Shown here: piece after piece, positions 10,301 to 20,384 of the stretch | Numbering within the stretch: position 1 is the stretch's first letter | Layout: each line of letters begins with the position of its first letter | NCBI GenBank assembly: GCA_964023205.1 | Contig: OZ026848.1 | Location: 5,198,501 to 5,262,500 of the forward strand | Source of the DNA: Lutraria lutraria | Lineage: Eukaryota; Mollusca; Bivalvia; Venerida; Mactridae | Direction of reading: 5' to 3' | DNA: 64,000 nt | Position numbers and translations under genes: made by a program | Notes under the pieces: model-generated | What the model was told of the DNA's origin: nothing | Databases searched by the model: none | Seen by the model: only the letters and a program-made list of their open reading frames with translations

Positions 10301-12162
10301 GCCGTTCTTGATAACAAGACTTAGTGTTATCATAGTATTAGGATTGTTAAAAAAATGTGTAGTTGTTGCATATTCTTGAATGGCTAATTCAGAATGCTGT
10401 TGCCATGCTGGTGCTTATCTTGTTCAAATTCAGATAGGGTCTTCTGGTAGGGTCTAATATTGCTTTTAGAAGCCTCTGTGATTGACTAGTTATAGTCTCT
10501 GACTAGTTGTGAGAGCTACCTACGATACCAGAAACTGTCTAGCTGGCTATGGGAAAGTAAATGGTTCAACCAAGGTGCATGCATGAGTCATCCAAGCTGA
10601 AACATTTCCAAATGACATAGCTGTTGGTTTGGTGTTAAACCCTAGAGAAAAAAGTTATATTGGTTCAGTTTGGCTAATTTAGCTACTTGTACATGCCTTT
10701 AGTATATTAATTAGATAAATTTATTGTTTAGATATAAGTATGAGAGCATAAACCTTTATGTAAACCACGAAGGGATATATAATTTTGTAATTCTTAAAAC
10801 CTTCACCTATATTGAAACTCTTAAAATAAGAAGAAAAAATGGTTATTTCCCAGGAAATGACACTCAGTGTCACATTTAACCCAACCTTTCTAGGTCATCA
10901 ATCTTACACATTACCAGTGTCATAGATCACAGTCTCCGTAAAATATGTGTTTAAAAAATTACACCAACTTAGTACCACTGGGATTTTTTTTTTTGTAATT
11001 GACAGAATTTGAGTTAAAATGTTGCGATTCACACCCTCTAATGTTGATTTTAAAGTAATAAAGATAAACCTGTTGCTAATTGTTTCTAATCCTGAAAAAT
11101 GTATCTGTTATTTTATTCTCCTGTGTGCCTTTGAAGATAGCAGTGCAGAGCACAATGTCATGTCTTTCTCAGGGTAATTGATGATCTTGTCTATGATCTG
11201 AAAAATTACTTTCGAAAAAAAAAATGTGATGAGTTAATTGCTTTAGTCAGTGAGAGACGTTACATTTATTGATTTGATCTATTTTGTAACATTGAAAAGT
11301 CAGCTCTAAGATTTGGGGAAGGGGTTGGTATAATCGGAAACACCAAACTTCACATGTTAAGATGCATAAAATTGTTCACATATTTATTTTGAACAAATTT
11401 CTTTCTGAAAAATGAACAGAAATATGGAACAGTTTAGGAGTCATTCCTAATTTCACTATTCTATTCTAAGAGATGCCCCTCCTGACATTTCTTAAGGGAA
11501 TGAAACAATGTCCTTGCTGACAGTGACATATCCCAAGGGAATGAAACAATGTCCCCTTCTAACGTATCCCAAGAGAGTGAAACAATGTCCCCTTCTGACA
11601 TATCCCAAGAGAGTGAAACAATGTCCCTTTCTGACATATCCCAAGGGAATGAAACATTGTCCCTTCTAACGTATCCCAAGAGAGTGAAACAATGTCCCCT
11701 TCTGACATATCCCAAGAGAGTGAAACAATGTCCCCTTCTGACATATCCCAAGAGAGTGAAACAATGTCCCCTTCTGACATATCCCAAGAGAGTGAAACAA
11801 TGTCCCCTTCTGACATATCCCAAGAGAGTGAAACAATGTCCCCTTCTGACATATCCCAAGAGAGTGAAACAATGTCCCCTTCTGACATATCCCAAGAGAG
11901 TGAAACAATGTCCCCTTCTGACATATCCCAAGAGAATGGTAAAATATCCCTTCTGATATATGTCGTAGGAGTGAAACAAATATATAATATCCTGTTACTA
12001 GGGAAAGTGGAAAACATCATCTGGCTATGAAGTATAAACTAGTAGTTACAATTACTCTTGATGTGTTTTCAGGCTGGCTATTCGTCTGGTAGTGAGTTGA
12101 GTGAAGGAGAATTGGAGAAACAGCGACGACTTCTTCTGCAGCAACTAGAGGCTCATTCCTGA
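1219..12162 (+). CDS. PRPF40A: PRPF40 pre-mRNA-processing factor 40, 3' part (7 exons)
   Basis: Seven exons (1219-1335, 2223-2279, 3553-3633, 4381-4560, 5191-5284, 5785-5852, 12073-12162) join in frame to about 228 codons ending in TGA. Every junction has AG/GT and matching phase. The product is the C-terminal part of PRPF40, the U1 snRNP-associated factor (yeast Prp40) that helps bridge 5' and 3' splice sites in the nucleus. Visible landmarks are DTGNIKL, the KAEAREKER helix, the last FF domain from LETNFKNML through WEDIRMRF to [15 protein letters not shown], a Lys/Arg/Ser tail with RSRSRSRS, and the C-terminal block [12 protein letters not shown] that I know from human PRPF40A/B. The WW domains and earlier FF domains must lie upstream of the window. 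Invertebrates usually have one PRPF40, so the A/B distinction is not meaningful. The last coding intron is unusually long at about 6.2 kb and full of repeats. Confidence 0.95.
1870..1955. mobile_element. Palindromic hairpin MITE, copy 1
   Basis: Two 34-nt arms (1870-1903 and 1922-1955) are inverted repeats with about three mismatches, around an 18-nt loop CATATTGAAATAAGAACA. The outermost bases are TA. A second copy at 45978-46058 has an identical loop. It would form a long hairpin in RNA from either strand. It lies in a PRPF40 intron. Confidence 0.8.
2223..2279 (+). CDS. PRPF40A: PRPF40 exon b
   Basis: Acceptor TTTCTAG, donor GTAAGA, 57 nt, phase 0. It encodes 19 residues, [12 protein letters not shown] then LKEEARK. 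This is the charged linker helix before the last FF domain, equivalent to LLEKAEAREREREKEEARK in human PRPF40A. Confidence 0.94.
2790..2836 (+). repeat. Solo end fragment related to the 6324 element
   Basis: The stretch ATAGTCACTCCTATCACGAAG then CTCTAGTTT resembles the right end of the element at 6324-6617 (AAGTCACCTCTGTGACAG then CTCTAGTTT). A TACCCCCAC motif lies just upstream. It is probably a degraded copy of the same repeat. Confidence 0.35.
3553..3633 (+). CDS. PRPF40A: PRPF40 exon c
   Basis: Acceptor TTATTCCAG, donor GTAAGT, 81 nt, phase 0. It encodes 27 residues from [12 protein letters not shown] to NKWED. This is the first half of the last FF domain, with the conserved F..ML and W.D positions. 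Confidence 0.94.
4381..4560 (+). CDS. PRPF40A: PRPF40 exon d (FF domain end and RS tail)
   Basis: Acceptor TTGTTTAG, donor GTAAGT, 180 nt, phase 0. It encodes 60 residues: [20 protein letters not shown], then [21 protein letters not shown], then a Lys-rich run and RSRSRSRS. It completes the last FF domain and begins the basic RS-like tail. The frame extends past the donor into the intron by chance, so an apparent longer open frame to 4683 is not real coding. Confidence 0.95.
5191..5284 (+). CDS. PRPF40A: PRPF40 exon e
   Basis: Acceptor TTACTTTCAG, donor GTTAGT, 94 nt, ending in phase 1. It encodes [19 protein letters not shown] then [12 protein letters not shown], a low-complexity basic and Ser-rich segment as in PRPF40A. 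The odd base is completed by the next exon. Confidence 0.9.
5785..5852 (+). CDS. PRPF40A: PRPF40 exon f
   Basis: Acceptor TTATTTCAG, donor GTAAGT, 68 nt. With the carried G it reads [16 protein letters not shown] then KKKKHKG, a poly-Lys tract matching the [13 protein letters not shown] region of PRPF40A. It ends in phase 0, matching the terminal exon. Confidence 0.9.
6051..6290 (+). mobile_element. tRNA-derived SINE family A, copy 1
   Basis: Aligns over its length with 20385-20626. A tRNA-like head with anticodon-arm-like TTCAAATCACTG, a class II-type long variable arm and a B box (GGGTTCGAGCC) is followed by a shared body containing TATGTGAGAAAGTAG and TTCTTCCCAGGAACGATGG. The A-box region is damaged. 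Intronic in PRPF40. Confidence 0.85.
6324..6617. mobile_element. Non-autonomous repeat with CCCCC/GGGGG hairpin start
   Basis: It starts with ATACCCCCGCAAACGAAG and then GGGGGTATATTGG, a short hairpin. This is followed by a GGTCGGTCGGTCCGTCCGTC tract, and GTGGGGGTATAAGTCACC near the end. The ATACCCCC and GGGGGTAT blocks near both ends are inverted. Repeats of this architecture are common in mollusc genomes as I know them. There is no protein. Confidence 0.6.
7814..7985 (+). repeat. Minisatellite, about 31-bp unit, block 1
   Basis: About six diverged copies of a unit beginning GGTTAGTACTGGTAGG and continuing YAATCAARRAGAATT. The first two are the most alike and later ones degrade. Two more related units occur at 8479-8533 after about 490 bp of unrelated sequence. 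Confidence 0.75.
8479..8533 (+). repeat. Minisatellite, about 31-bp unit, block 2
   Basis: Two partial units (GTTAGTTCTGATAGGTAACC and GGTTAGTACTTGTATGC) resemble the block at 7814-7985. The two blocks look like one array split by the sequence between them. Confidence 0.5.
11470..11955 (+). repeat. Minisatellite, 36-bp unit, about 12 copies
   Basis: About twelve tandem copies with period 36, one of 35 and one longer edge copy. The unit contains GAGAGTGAAACAATG, then TCCCCTTCTGAC, then ATATCCCAA. Seven consecutive copies (about 11680-11930) appear identical, so the array was homogenised recently. Because 36 is divisible by three and the unit lacks stops in several frames, it makes long spurious open frames on both strands, such as [12 protein letters not shown] repeated. 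It ends about 120 bp before the acceptor of the PRPF40 terminal exon. Confidence 0.95.
12073..12162 (+). CDS. PRPF40A: PRPF40 terminal coding exon
   Basis: Acceptor GTTTTCAG at 12065-12072. It encodes [16 protein letters not shown] then [13 protein letters not shown] and TGA at 12160-12162. The [18 protein letters not shown] block is the conserved C-terminus of PRPF40 proteins, which fixes the end of the gene. Confidence 0.95.
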   Translation, partial: AGYSSGSELSEGELEKQRRLLLQQLEAHS

Positions 12163-13030
12163 ACACAGACTTACAACATTTTTTTTCTCATGTGCAGCTG
12201 TAGTGTGGAAAACAACTAATAGACATTTAATTGAAACGACAGTGCTATGTTAACTTACAGTATATTATGTAATGATTGGCTTCTGGAGGCATTTTTTTGC
12301 CAAAATCATGAACTTTGCTTTGTCCTTGTTATTAAGGTATTTGTCTAAGATAATTTTCAACATTTTGACAGCGATTTTGATTATTGCTTAGTAGGATTGG
12401 AGAAGAGTTTTAAAATAACTTCTGTTTTGCATTAATGGCAGTAACATTGTCTTACTCGGAAATGTTAACACGTTCTGGATTCTTCATTTTACCATTTTTT
12501 GTTACCATGTTACAATCTTGTAATACTTTTTACATTTGTTTCTGAGGTGTGATAATACATCCAACTGTTGTTGCATTAAGCATGATTCCTGTTGAAATTA
12601 CTTGTTTTTGAGACATTACCTAATCTATTTTTTATACAGTTTAAGGTAAGATTATAATGATTTGAGATGACAGAACTTGAGGGTTTTTGTCTTAACTCTG
12701 ATAGTACTAAGTCTTTAATATTCTCAAGTCTTTCCAGACTTGAACTAATGATAATTTTCATTACTCAAGCAGAATTAGTTTCAATAGTTTAATCAAAATT
12801 AATGTTAAATATTATTACTTAGTGAATATATTTCAGACTGATCTTAGAGAATGTCTTGAAGTTTTTTACTCAGTTGAAGCTGATGAGTGATTAAGGGCTA
12901 TTGTAGCCTTTTTTATTGTTTCTTGGGGCTTATATGTACTGAATGGATATGAGAAATATCTGTTTGAAGTTGTATCATTTTCACATCATTTGGGTACATA
13001 TTATAATAAACTCATAAGTGTCCTTTGCTT
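12163..13030 (+). other. PRPF40A: PRPF40 3' UTR (probable)
   Basis: AT-rich sequence following the stop, with no frame of interest. AATAAA at 13005-13010 is the first canonical polyadenylation hexamer after the stop. The exact cleavage site is inferred. Confidence 0.65.
13005..13010 (+). terminator. Polyadenylation signal AATAAA (PRPF40)
   Basis: Canonical hexamer about 840 nt after the stop codon, followed by a T/G-rich stretch (GTGTCCTTTGCTTG) that could be the downstream element. Confidence 0.6.
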
Positions 13031-13103
13031 GTTATTTTTATCCCATAGCCTTTTGTTGTGATACATAGTAACTGATATCATATGAATTTTACATTTTTCC
13101 AAC

Positions 13104-13743
13104 TTAAGGTGAATCGTCAAAGCACAAATTTGTGAAAAAATAGCCACCTGACATTTTTGCTATGCATCATAAAACGTGGCGTTGTTCAATAATTACTGGT
13201 AGTACATAACTGAAATGAGTTTTTATCAATAGCTAATGATTCAATGTATATTTCTGCACCAGTAAAATAATATTTGATGATTAACAAGTATCTATAATTC
13301 TCACCTGAATCAGGCAAATTCCAGTCGCCAAAATAATATATCATAATATCAAAATTAATTTAAACTACAATGTCCAACTATAACTTCAATATGTCATTGA
13401 GGGTTTCCATATTTTAAATTTTCACTAATAAATGTTTTTCCATGTTTATTTTCAATTCTTAACACAGTCCTCAACTTTCACACAGTGAATTTTCTTCCAT
13501 GTGTGTTTAGGCTACTGTGTAGTACATAGTGTAAACACGTGTGGAGGATTTTTGTAAAATGTGAATATTGAGGACTGTGTTCAGAATTGAAAATAAACAT
13601 GGAAATGTACATTTAATCATTAGCTATTGATAAAAACTCATTTCTGTTATGTACTTTCGGTAATTATTTTACAATGCCACTTCTTTAGGATGGATTGCTA
13701 AAATGCCAGACGGCCATTTTGTAGCAACTTCGAATTATCTTAA
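13104..13743. mobile_element. TTAA-bounded MITE with long inverted repeats
   Basis: Inverted arms of more than 150 nt. The left arm (13104-13254 plus about 13431-13500) pairs with the right arm (about 13551-13743). Shared arm blocks include AGTACATAACWGAAATGAG, TTTTTATCAATAGCTAATGA and CCATGTTTATTTTCAATTC. TTAA lies at 13104-13107 and again at 13740-13743, consistent with a piggyBac-type target duplication, although the very ends match poorly. The left arm is broken by an insertion at 13255-13430. There is no transposase. It starts about 90 bp after the PRPF40 polyadenylation signal. Confidence 0.75.
13255..13430. mobile_element. Nested insertion in the TTAA MITE
   Basis: About 176 bp present in the left arm but absent from the right arm. 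It is flanked by near direct repeats AATGTATATTTC (13243-13254) and AATGTTTTTC (13431-13440), which look like an imperfect target duplication. Its own ends show no clear inverted repeats, so its class is unknown. Confidence 0.5.
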
Positions 13744-13944
13744 TTTCTAGTATCACAGTAAGGAGTAATTTTGTTTGTTTTGTTACTGGTTACATGCCCA
13801 TTAAACATTATTGTCATAGGGTAGGGCATTTTTTGTGGGATGGGGGTATTGTACTTGAAAACATAAGGAAAGGTTGAATGTGAGAAAGTTGCTGTATTAT
13901 TCCTTGGACCTAACAATTAGTCTAGGATTGCGGGAAACTTTAAC

Positions 13945-14095
13945 GTTAACGTTAGGATGGCTTGGGTAACCAGAATCACACAATTTATTTTTACACTTAA
14001 GTACCTACTTCTCCATTGTATTCTGTAACTGGGAAATACGCCTGGTACTTGTATAAGTGTAGGGTTACACATTCTGGTTATCTGGGCCGATTTGG
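13945..14095. repeat. Small inverted-repeat element
   Basis: Imperfect inverted arms GGGTAACCAGAATCACAC and ACATTCTGGTTATCTGGG, with inner arms ACTTAAGTACC and GGTACTTGTATAAGT. It is probably a degraded MITE. Only one copy is seen in the window. Confidence 0.4.
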
Positions 14096-14280
14096 CTTGT
14101 TATCGAAATTGACCGAGATCTCTTGGCCATAAACATTTCCATTAAGTTTGGTGAGGATCCAAATAAAACTGTTTGAATTGGAGAGTGGGCATCGTTGTGG
14201 ACGCCGTCCATTCGCCCGCCCGCCGCTGTAGATGATCCCATAATACGATCCGTTTATTCAAACGGGCGTACAAAAGTATG
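14096..14280 (+). repeat. Dispersed mollusc-type repeat with CGCCCGCCCGCC tract
   Basis: Contains CATTAAGTTTGGTGAGGATCC, GTGGACGCCGTCC, CGCCCGCCCGCC and a hairpin CCGTTTATTCAAACGG. I recall closely similar dispersed sequences from bivalve genomes. It is non-coding. The family assignment rests on memory, not a search. Confidence 0.5.
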
Positions 14281-15974
14281 TTGACATTTCGGACTTATAA
14301 GAGATAGGCGCTGTCAACTGAAAGGAAAGTCTAGGGTTATTTTACTTTGCCCGCCTACATTATAAATGATGAATTGGTTACATCTTGGTCTCGGTAAAAA
14401 AATAGGTGATGACTTGTGAACTGATAGATAAATGGTAGTATTTCATCTGAGGCAATTTTCAATAAGTCCCAACGCCTATTAAAAAGATATAGAAATGTCA
14501 ATATTCACGTGATATGTTATTATGCTTGCCATTAGCACTGCTTTTAAAAACAAAATCAAATGGCATAAAATTAGGCACTTTTGGTCTAGACGGTTATCTG
14601 ATAACATTATTATGAAATGATGAATATTATATGCCCCGTCGTTCAATGATATTCTATTGAAATTAGAAGAATACCGTCCGATATTAATTCTTTCTTTCTC
14701 TGAATCATTATATGACGTATTTCAGGTTGCTAAAATGCTTGTCTTGGGACTTGCGTTAATTCTTTGCCTGTCTGTGCTCTCTTATCAATTAGTAACGTTT
14801 GAGTGTGTATGATGAGGAATTTCGCTGTTTTCCTTCGGGATTTTGGTGCAATTTAACAAGGATAATGATACTTTGTCTGCACATTCTCCAGCAATGAAGC
14901 AACCTTACCGGAAATTTAATCATTTCAAATTTCTCGTTCTCAGTTCCCAAGAAGAATGGGTTTTGTTGCTTTTTAACAATGGCTGGATGAATTTAGTGGC
15001 CAAGCTGCTCTGTCTTTGCGTTAAATGAATTCCTGTATTTTCTCCAATTGTCAAAACGAAGTCTACAACGCGGTTTTTCCAAAAGGAATCCACCTGATTT
15101 TTATCTGTGTTTCTCCATTACTGCTAATGAATGCGGACAAAATGTCAACATCCGGTGTACGTTTTAATAAACACACCTTAATTTCCACTGAGCTAGGAGT
15201 CTGAGATTGGAGCTGAGAATCTTTTTTTATAAGATCGAGGGCTTTTCTTTTTCCGAGGCCTAATTGATTGATCTTTTAGCAAACAGTCATATATATATAT
15301 TCTCCTGAATATACGTTTATTTAATTTACTGAAAACAAATTCTGCGAGCATGTATGAGAGATAGATGAGAACAGATTCACTGAAGAAGAAAACACACACA
15401 AATGAGTGACGGCACTTTCTTTCAGCTTCCAAAAATTCCAACCTTCCTAAGTACATGTACTACCTTCAACCAAACCCACCAGCGTAAACCCCGCCCAAAA
15501 TATAGGGACGCACAAAAATAACGTTCATCATATGTGAAATTATAGAACACAAACTTACGTACTTTTCTGACTGCATAAATTGAGGATCTACACTGACTAA
15601 ATTGTCTATAAAATTCAACAATGGATACCTACTTGAATTGTTTGTTTAATTATTTATACCATAAATTAGGCATGAGACGATAATTTACGACATAGGATCA
15701 CCGATTTTATGGTAATACGAATATATCAATTTTCTGTATATAACATTTAGTCGTATGAGGATTTGTTTTTGTCTTATTCGGAATCATGCAATGGAGAGAA
15801 ACATCTGACTGAAAATACGTGTATAAAACTTCTGACAATGACAAAATTCATGTTTATTGGGAGCAACAGAATTTAATGAATTGAATATATAATGCACTGA
15901 CATTTCCTACGGTTTAAATTAAGAGGACACTCGCTTGTTTTAAATTGATCAAAAATGCATAACAAAGCCTACAA

Positions 15975-16115
15975 AAATGTTTTTTTCTCGTTATCCGACC
16001 TGCCCTAATTAATTCCCGTGACCCTAGATGTTTTATTATGCCCGTGGTAAAGAACATCCATTTTCTCACCTTCGTACTTTTCCACACGCTTTCAAGAGCA
16101 AAGAAAAGCCAAGAG
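15975..16115 (-). repeat. Dispersed repeat family R, copy 1
   Basis: Shares ordered blocks with 44785-44925 and 56785-56890: TATCCGACCTGCCCTAATT, CCGTGACCCTAGA, TTATTATGCCCG, TTTTCTCACCTT and CCACACGCTTTCAAGAGCAAA. Similar frames on the minus strand of copies 1 and 2 are by-products. No terminal structure could be fixed. Confidence 0.65.
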
Positions 16116-16289
16116 CTACAGAAACAAAAAATCGTACAACAATGCATTGACATTGTCTGGAACATGTTGACACGTGTTGTACCCTCACGTGGAGCTGATC
16201 CAATTAATGCACACAGAAGAGGAACAAGTACTTGATTATGAACCTGAATTAAAAATTAGCGCGATGTTTGTCGATTGTAAGTATACATG

Positions 16290-16468
16290 TACAGTCAAAC
16301 ATATGAACAAAGACCACCTTGGGAAATACAAAAAGGGGCATATATAAACAGGTGACCTGTATGCGGAGGTCTGTTTGTTCTAAATAATAAATGACGATTG
16401 TTTAAACAAGACCTATATTCACAGCGTGGTTTTATTTGGAGGTGACCGCTTATATAGGTTAGACTGTA
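16290..16468 (+). mobile_element. MITE, TACAGTCAAACC family, copy 2
   Basis: TACAGTCAAAC at the left and GGTTAGACTGTA at the right, both with outer TA. It aligns with the reverse complement of 935-1098 through GAACAAAGACCACC, TTGGGAAA and AACAGGTGACCTGTAT. Non-autonomous. Confidence 0.85.
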
Positions 16469-17514
16469 ATGTTTACTTAAGGCATGATCTTGCGGACAAT
16501 TCTCACTTACACTTTCAGCACCATTCATACGTTTCTGCAGCATTTAATTTACAGTTCAACACACATAATTATGCAACTCAAGTGATGTCTTCAATATTGT
16601 AAATATAGATCTATTCCACTTTCCAATCCAAACCATTTCACTATTAAAATCGAGCCGTCGATGTTCCATTGCTTTCGGGGAACATGCCATTTACAAGTTG
16701 AAATATCCAACGTACATTTGCTGAATTTCATTTCCCCCAGCAAACGTAGTGTGATATTATTTTATTTACAATATGTTTCAACCACTAATTGATTGATATC
16801 AACATTCTAGTTTTAATCTTCACCAATTTATCATTCGCTAATAATTGATTTAGACTATAATGCTTTATTCTTCAGTAAGTAGTTCGTGAATTGATTGATA
16901 ATTAATTAATAAAATAGTTATACATATATGATTTGTCTTATTGTTATATAGTTGTTCGGTACGTAGATCCGTCTTTGGTTTATTCCTGTTAGTGTTAATT
17001 CACCAACTTATATCAGCAAGATCCTATGTTAAGAATGTTACATCACGGAACCCAAAGGGGTCCGTTTCAATGACATATCAAAGCTTTATATCTTTTTTGT
17101 CTCAATTGTTTTAACGATGTATTGTCCACCGATACAGATAATTACCCAAACTATTAACAGTGATCAAAGTCTCCATGAATAAAAACGGATTTATCTAATG
17201 ATATGTCTATGAGATTGGTCCAATGCAATCAAAAAATCTTAAAGATGTTTTCTTAAAATGCTATTTTTGTGGATATTGTAAAGATACGAAACTGTGATAC
17301 AGTTTAATTCCAACTTAGCATCAGCGTATGTCTACTGTTTAACAATCACTTTGGATACCATTCACATCCGAAGACCTATACAAACATTGTTAAAAGACTA
17401 ATAAAAAATCATTAGTCCAATAAGTTAGGGAAAGTCGGTAGCAAAAACCCTTTTTTAATGCTGAATAGCTCTCAGCGCTGGCATTCTAGTTTCATTTTCC
17501 CAAACATTAAATGT

Positions 17515-17710
17515 TAACACTGTCCGTCCGTTAAAATTGTGGTGTCCGTCGGTTCAAATTTTGGTTTTCGAGCGAGAACTCAGGAAATATTTAATGGATT
17601 GGTTTCATATTTTACATGAATGTGTGTAAAAATAAAATACAGGTCGAGATCGATTTCCGTTAAAATTCAAACATTTTCACAGGAGTTATAGCCCCTTTTG
17701 ACTTAGCTCT
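17515..17710 (+). repeat. Repeat with GTCCGTCCGTT start
   Basis: GTCCGTCCGTTAAAATTGTGG, GAACTCAGGAAATATTTAATG and GAGTTATAGCCCCTTTTGAC occur in order. This is the layout of a dispersed repeat often seen in marine invertebrates. It is non-coding, and its limits are uncertain. Confidence 0.4.
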
Positions 17711-18703
17711 AAGGGGTGGCATTCGTTTTCTCCTGACACATTTCTAGTTTCTTTTTTCCAAACATACAGTTCGTACTTTGGCGATATGGTTTGTTCGCAC
17801 GTACCTTGGGTTTTACTGATACTTGATATTCCTGAAACCATATAAAATGTTCTTTTTGTTGATTACTAGAATGCGGACTGCGCAACATGATATAAAACAT
17901 TGTCGAGATACAGAAACACTTGTAACACCATGTAACCATAACCAATAAAAAGCATTACTCCACGAGGATCATTTTACCAAGACCTAACCTTTGGTGAGGG
18001 AAATGTATTGCCATTAATGGCATTTTTTACAAAACCGTGGAAGTTCCTCTCACTAAAGTGACTAAAATTTCAGGATGTCATGAGAAAAGTATCACTGAAC
18101 ATTATTATAACTTTTATATTTTATAATATTGTACATAATTTTTCGTTCGGGGGAAATCGTTTTAGTATCATTGTTGTCATAGTTGTCAACCCAATGTCAT
18201 CATTTGTTTCGTTTCATCGTGATATGATCAGGCAAAGCATCACCTTGGAGGCTTGAAGTTTGTTCTAAAACCTAACTTGTCTGAGCTGGTTGATCTCTCC
18301 GTGACGTCCGATTGGAACAGAAATGTAATAATAACATAGTTACCTTCCTCCGAGACTCTGAAAGGATTAATCATAATATACTGTCTAGTCTGTTTTCAGC
18401 AATTTTGCTAGATTGCAAAATCAATCATTGACTTTAATATTTTCATTTCTATTTTGAATTATACGAATTTTTCGTGAATTGTGATTGAAATTTGACAATC
18501 CAATCCTAGACGGCACAAAAGAAACTTCATCTCTTAAAGTGAAGTTTACGATAAAGAAAATTATGACATTCTAACGAGACAGTCTACATTTTTATGTTAT
18601 AGATAAGAAATAGATTTCCTTGAAAAAAAGCACTTACTAAACATCCTAGCTCCCCACCAAACTCCACCATACAGGGTTTTAATAAAACAGGGAACATAAA
18701 CCT

Positions 18704-18920
18704 ATGGACACAAACGGATATTGGACACAAAAGGATGGACACAAAAGGATATGGACACAAACGGATATTGGACACAAAAGGATTGACACAATGGATATGG
18801 ACACAAAAGGATGGACACAAAATGATATTGGACACAAAGGGATATGGACACAAAAGGATATGTACACCAAAAGATGGACACAATATGATGTCGACACGAA
18901 GGATATGGACACAAAAGGAG
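18704..18920 (+). repeat. Minisatellite, 15-17-bp unit (GGACACAAAAGGATAT)
   Basis: About thirteen imperfect copies of GGACACAAAAGGATAT, with unit length alternating between roughly 11 and 17 bp. Long open frames on both strands, rich in Asp/Thr/Lys or in Cys/Val/Ser, come from this array only. A SINE follows directly. Confidence 0.9.
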
Positions 18921-18980
18921 CAACAACAGACGAACAAACCAGACATGATTGCATCTCTAAACAATTGGTTGTGGCATTTA

Positions 18981-19100
18981 AGGCCGCGGTTGTGGTCCAG
19001 GTCCAGTTAGAGCGCTGGGCTTGTAAACTAGTCATTCTGGTTCGAATTACAGTCGCGGTAGGTCATACATACACTTTCATGAAAATTTGACAAAAATGTT
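18981..19100 (+). mobile_element. tRNA-derived SINE family B, copy 1 (3' truncated)
   Basis: Head GTGGTCCAGGTCCAGTTAGAG with B box GGTTCGAATTAC, then CAGTCGCGGTAGGT and TTTCATGAAAATTTGACAAAA. The same ordered blocks occur on the minus strand at 48625-48891 and, more degraded, at 34140-34312. Confidence 0.75.
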
Positions 19101-19466
19101 GATTTGCATCATTTGTCGGGATCAATTAGTACTGGTTAGAATAACTGGTTAGGTGACCCGACTGTCATATATAATTCAAATACCGCTGAAAACAGCATAA
19201 AAACCATTGAAAATGTGTGTTATGTCTAGGTCAACACCCAGACAACAGCTTGGCATAGATATAAATTTGAATTTAATTCATTCTTTATATTGAACCAAGT
19301 AGTACAGTAGATATATGGAAATGATTAATTAGTTTTCTTTGCAACGCAATACATACGATTAATCTGACAGACATTGTTCCAAATATAGCTGATAAGGTCG
19401 AGCATGCAGCTGTCAGCAATTCATCCATAGACACTTATAACACAATTATATGTTTGCTTGTCTAGA

Positions 19467-19720
19467 TGATCACTGGACTAGTGGTAACTCGATGGACTAC
19501 TGAACGAAAGGTAGTGGGTTCAAATATCGGCTTCGCTTTCCGAATTTCTAAGGGACACTTTTTTCACTGTCCCAATTCCAACTACCGAGCCAAGTACTGT
19601 GTCTAGAAAATCTCTAGAAAAAGGATGAGGTATAAATCAGTGCTCTAATGAATGCATGCTAAAGGAAGGCTCAATGTTTCCTTTGCTTTGGTCCAAATAA
19701 TCTGGAAACAAAGTATATGA
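19467..19720 (+). mobile_element. Possible tRNA-derived SINE
   Basis: An A-box-like ACTAGTGGTAACTCGATGG and a B-box-like GTGGGTTCAAATATC lie about 35 nt apart, followed by about 190 bp of body. Only one copy is seen, so this rests on the promoter boxes alone. Confidence 0.4.
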
Positions 19721-20384
19721 AACAATTAATGATTAATTAATTAGTGAACCGGAAAAGATGTGTGTGTTTGGTATCTTTGTTTTACTGGCTTGTGTGCATC
19801 GGCAGATCCAGTTTGGTTTGATGTTGTATGGTCAATGTAGAAACAGACAAAGTCGGTCGCTGTATAATATTTGCTGCAGGACAGATCTGTTTACACCACA
19901 TCGACATTTATTACCCCCACTGTGCAATTATTTCGAAGCAAGTCGAGTTATGTTTCAATCAAAATTAATATTGGATTACTTCATTCTACTCAAATGAATG
20001 TATTGTATTTTCAGGTAGTTGGCTGTGAGAGACTGCGTCATAAATATTTCATGTAATGGGTGATATGTTTATATGTTATACAATCAATCACACAAAGGAC
20101 AAGTGAAATTGTCGTTTTATGTTTTAAATTATGTTTGAAATAGCATTGAATATTTATCACCTAGTATTTTGAAGTTACTGTACTAAGCTCTAGTGAAGTA
20201 TTTCCTTTTTATACTAGTAAATTTCCAGAAGCACATTGGGACCCGAATAATTACATCAATACATCCATATTTCATTATATCATACCATGAATTAGGACTT
20301 ATTGGGAAAAATAAACTCTTTAGTGTTTCAGAGTCTTTACTATGTTCTAGTAGGCTAGTACATAGCATTCAAATTTGCATGGAT

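Larger units (their letters stand above)
5853..12072 (+). other. PRPF40 last coding intron, 6.2 kb
   Basis: A long intron between the poly-Lys exon and the terminal exon. It contains a tRNA-SINE, a poly-C/poly-G hairpin repeat, a split 31-bp minisatellite and the 36-bp array listed separately. The rest (about 8.5-11.4 kb) is AT-rich sequence with no exon-like open frame. Confidence 0.8.

Noticed and set aside
11461..12030. Open frames on both strands encoding [16 protein letters not shown] or [16 protein letters not shown] repeats
   Set aside because: They come only from the 36-bp array, whose period is divisible by three. Frames are open on both strands and in several phases, and the array lies inside a PRPF40 intron.
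15914..16165. Minus-strand frame resembling that at 44818-45009
   Set aside because: The similarity comes from dispersed repeat R and not from a shared protein; composition and frame are not conserved between copies.
18584..19090. Cys/Val-rich and Asp/Thr/Lys-rich repeat proteins
   Set aside because: Translation of the GGACACAAAAGGATAT minisatellite and the adjoining SINE; no independent support.
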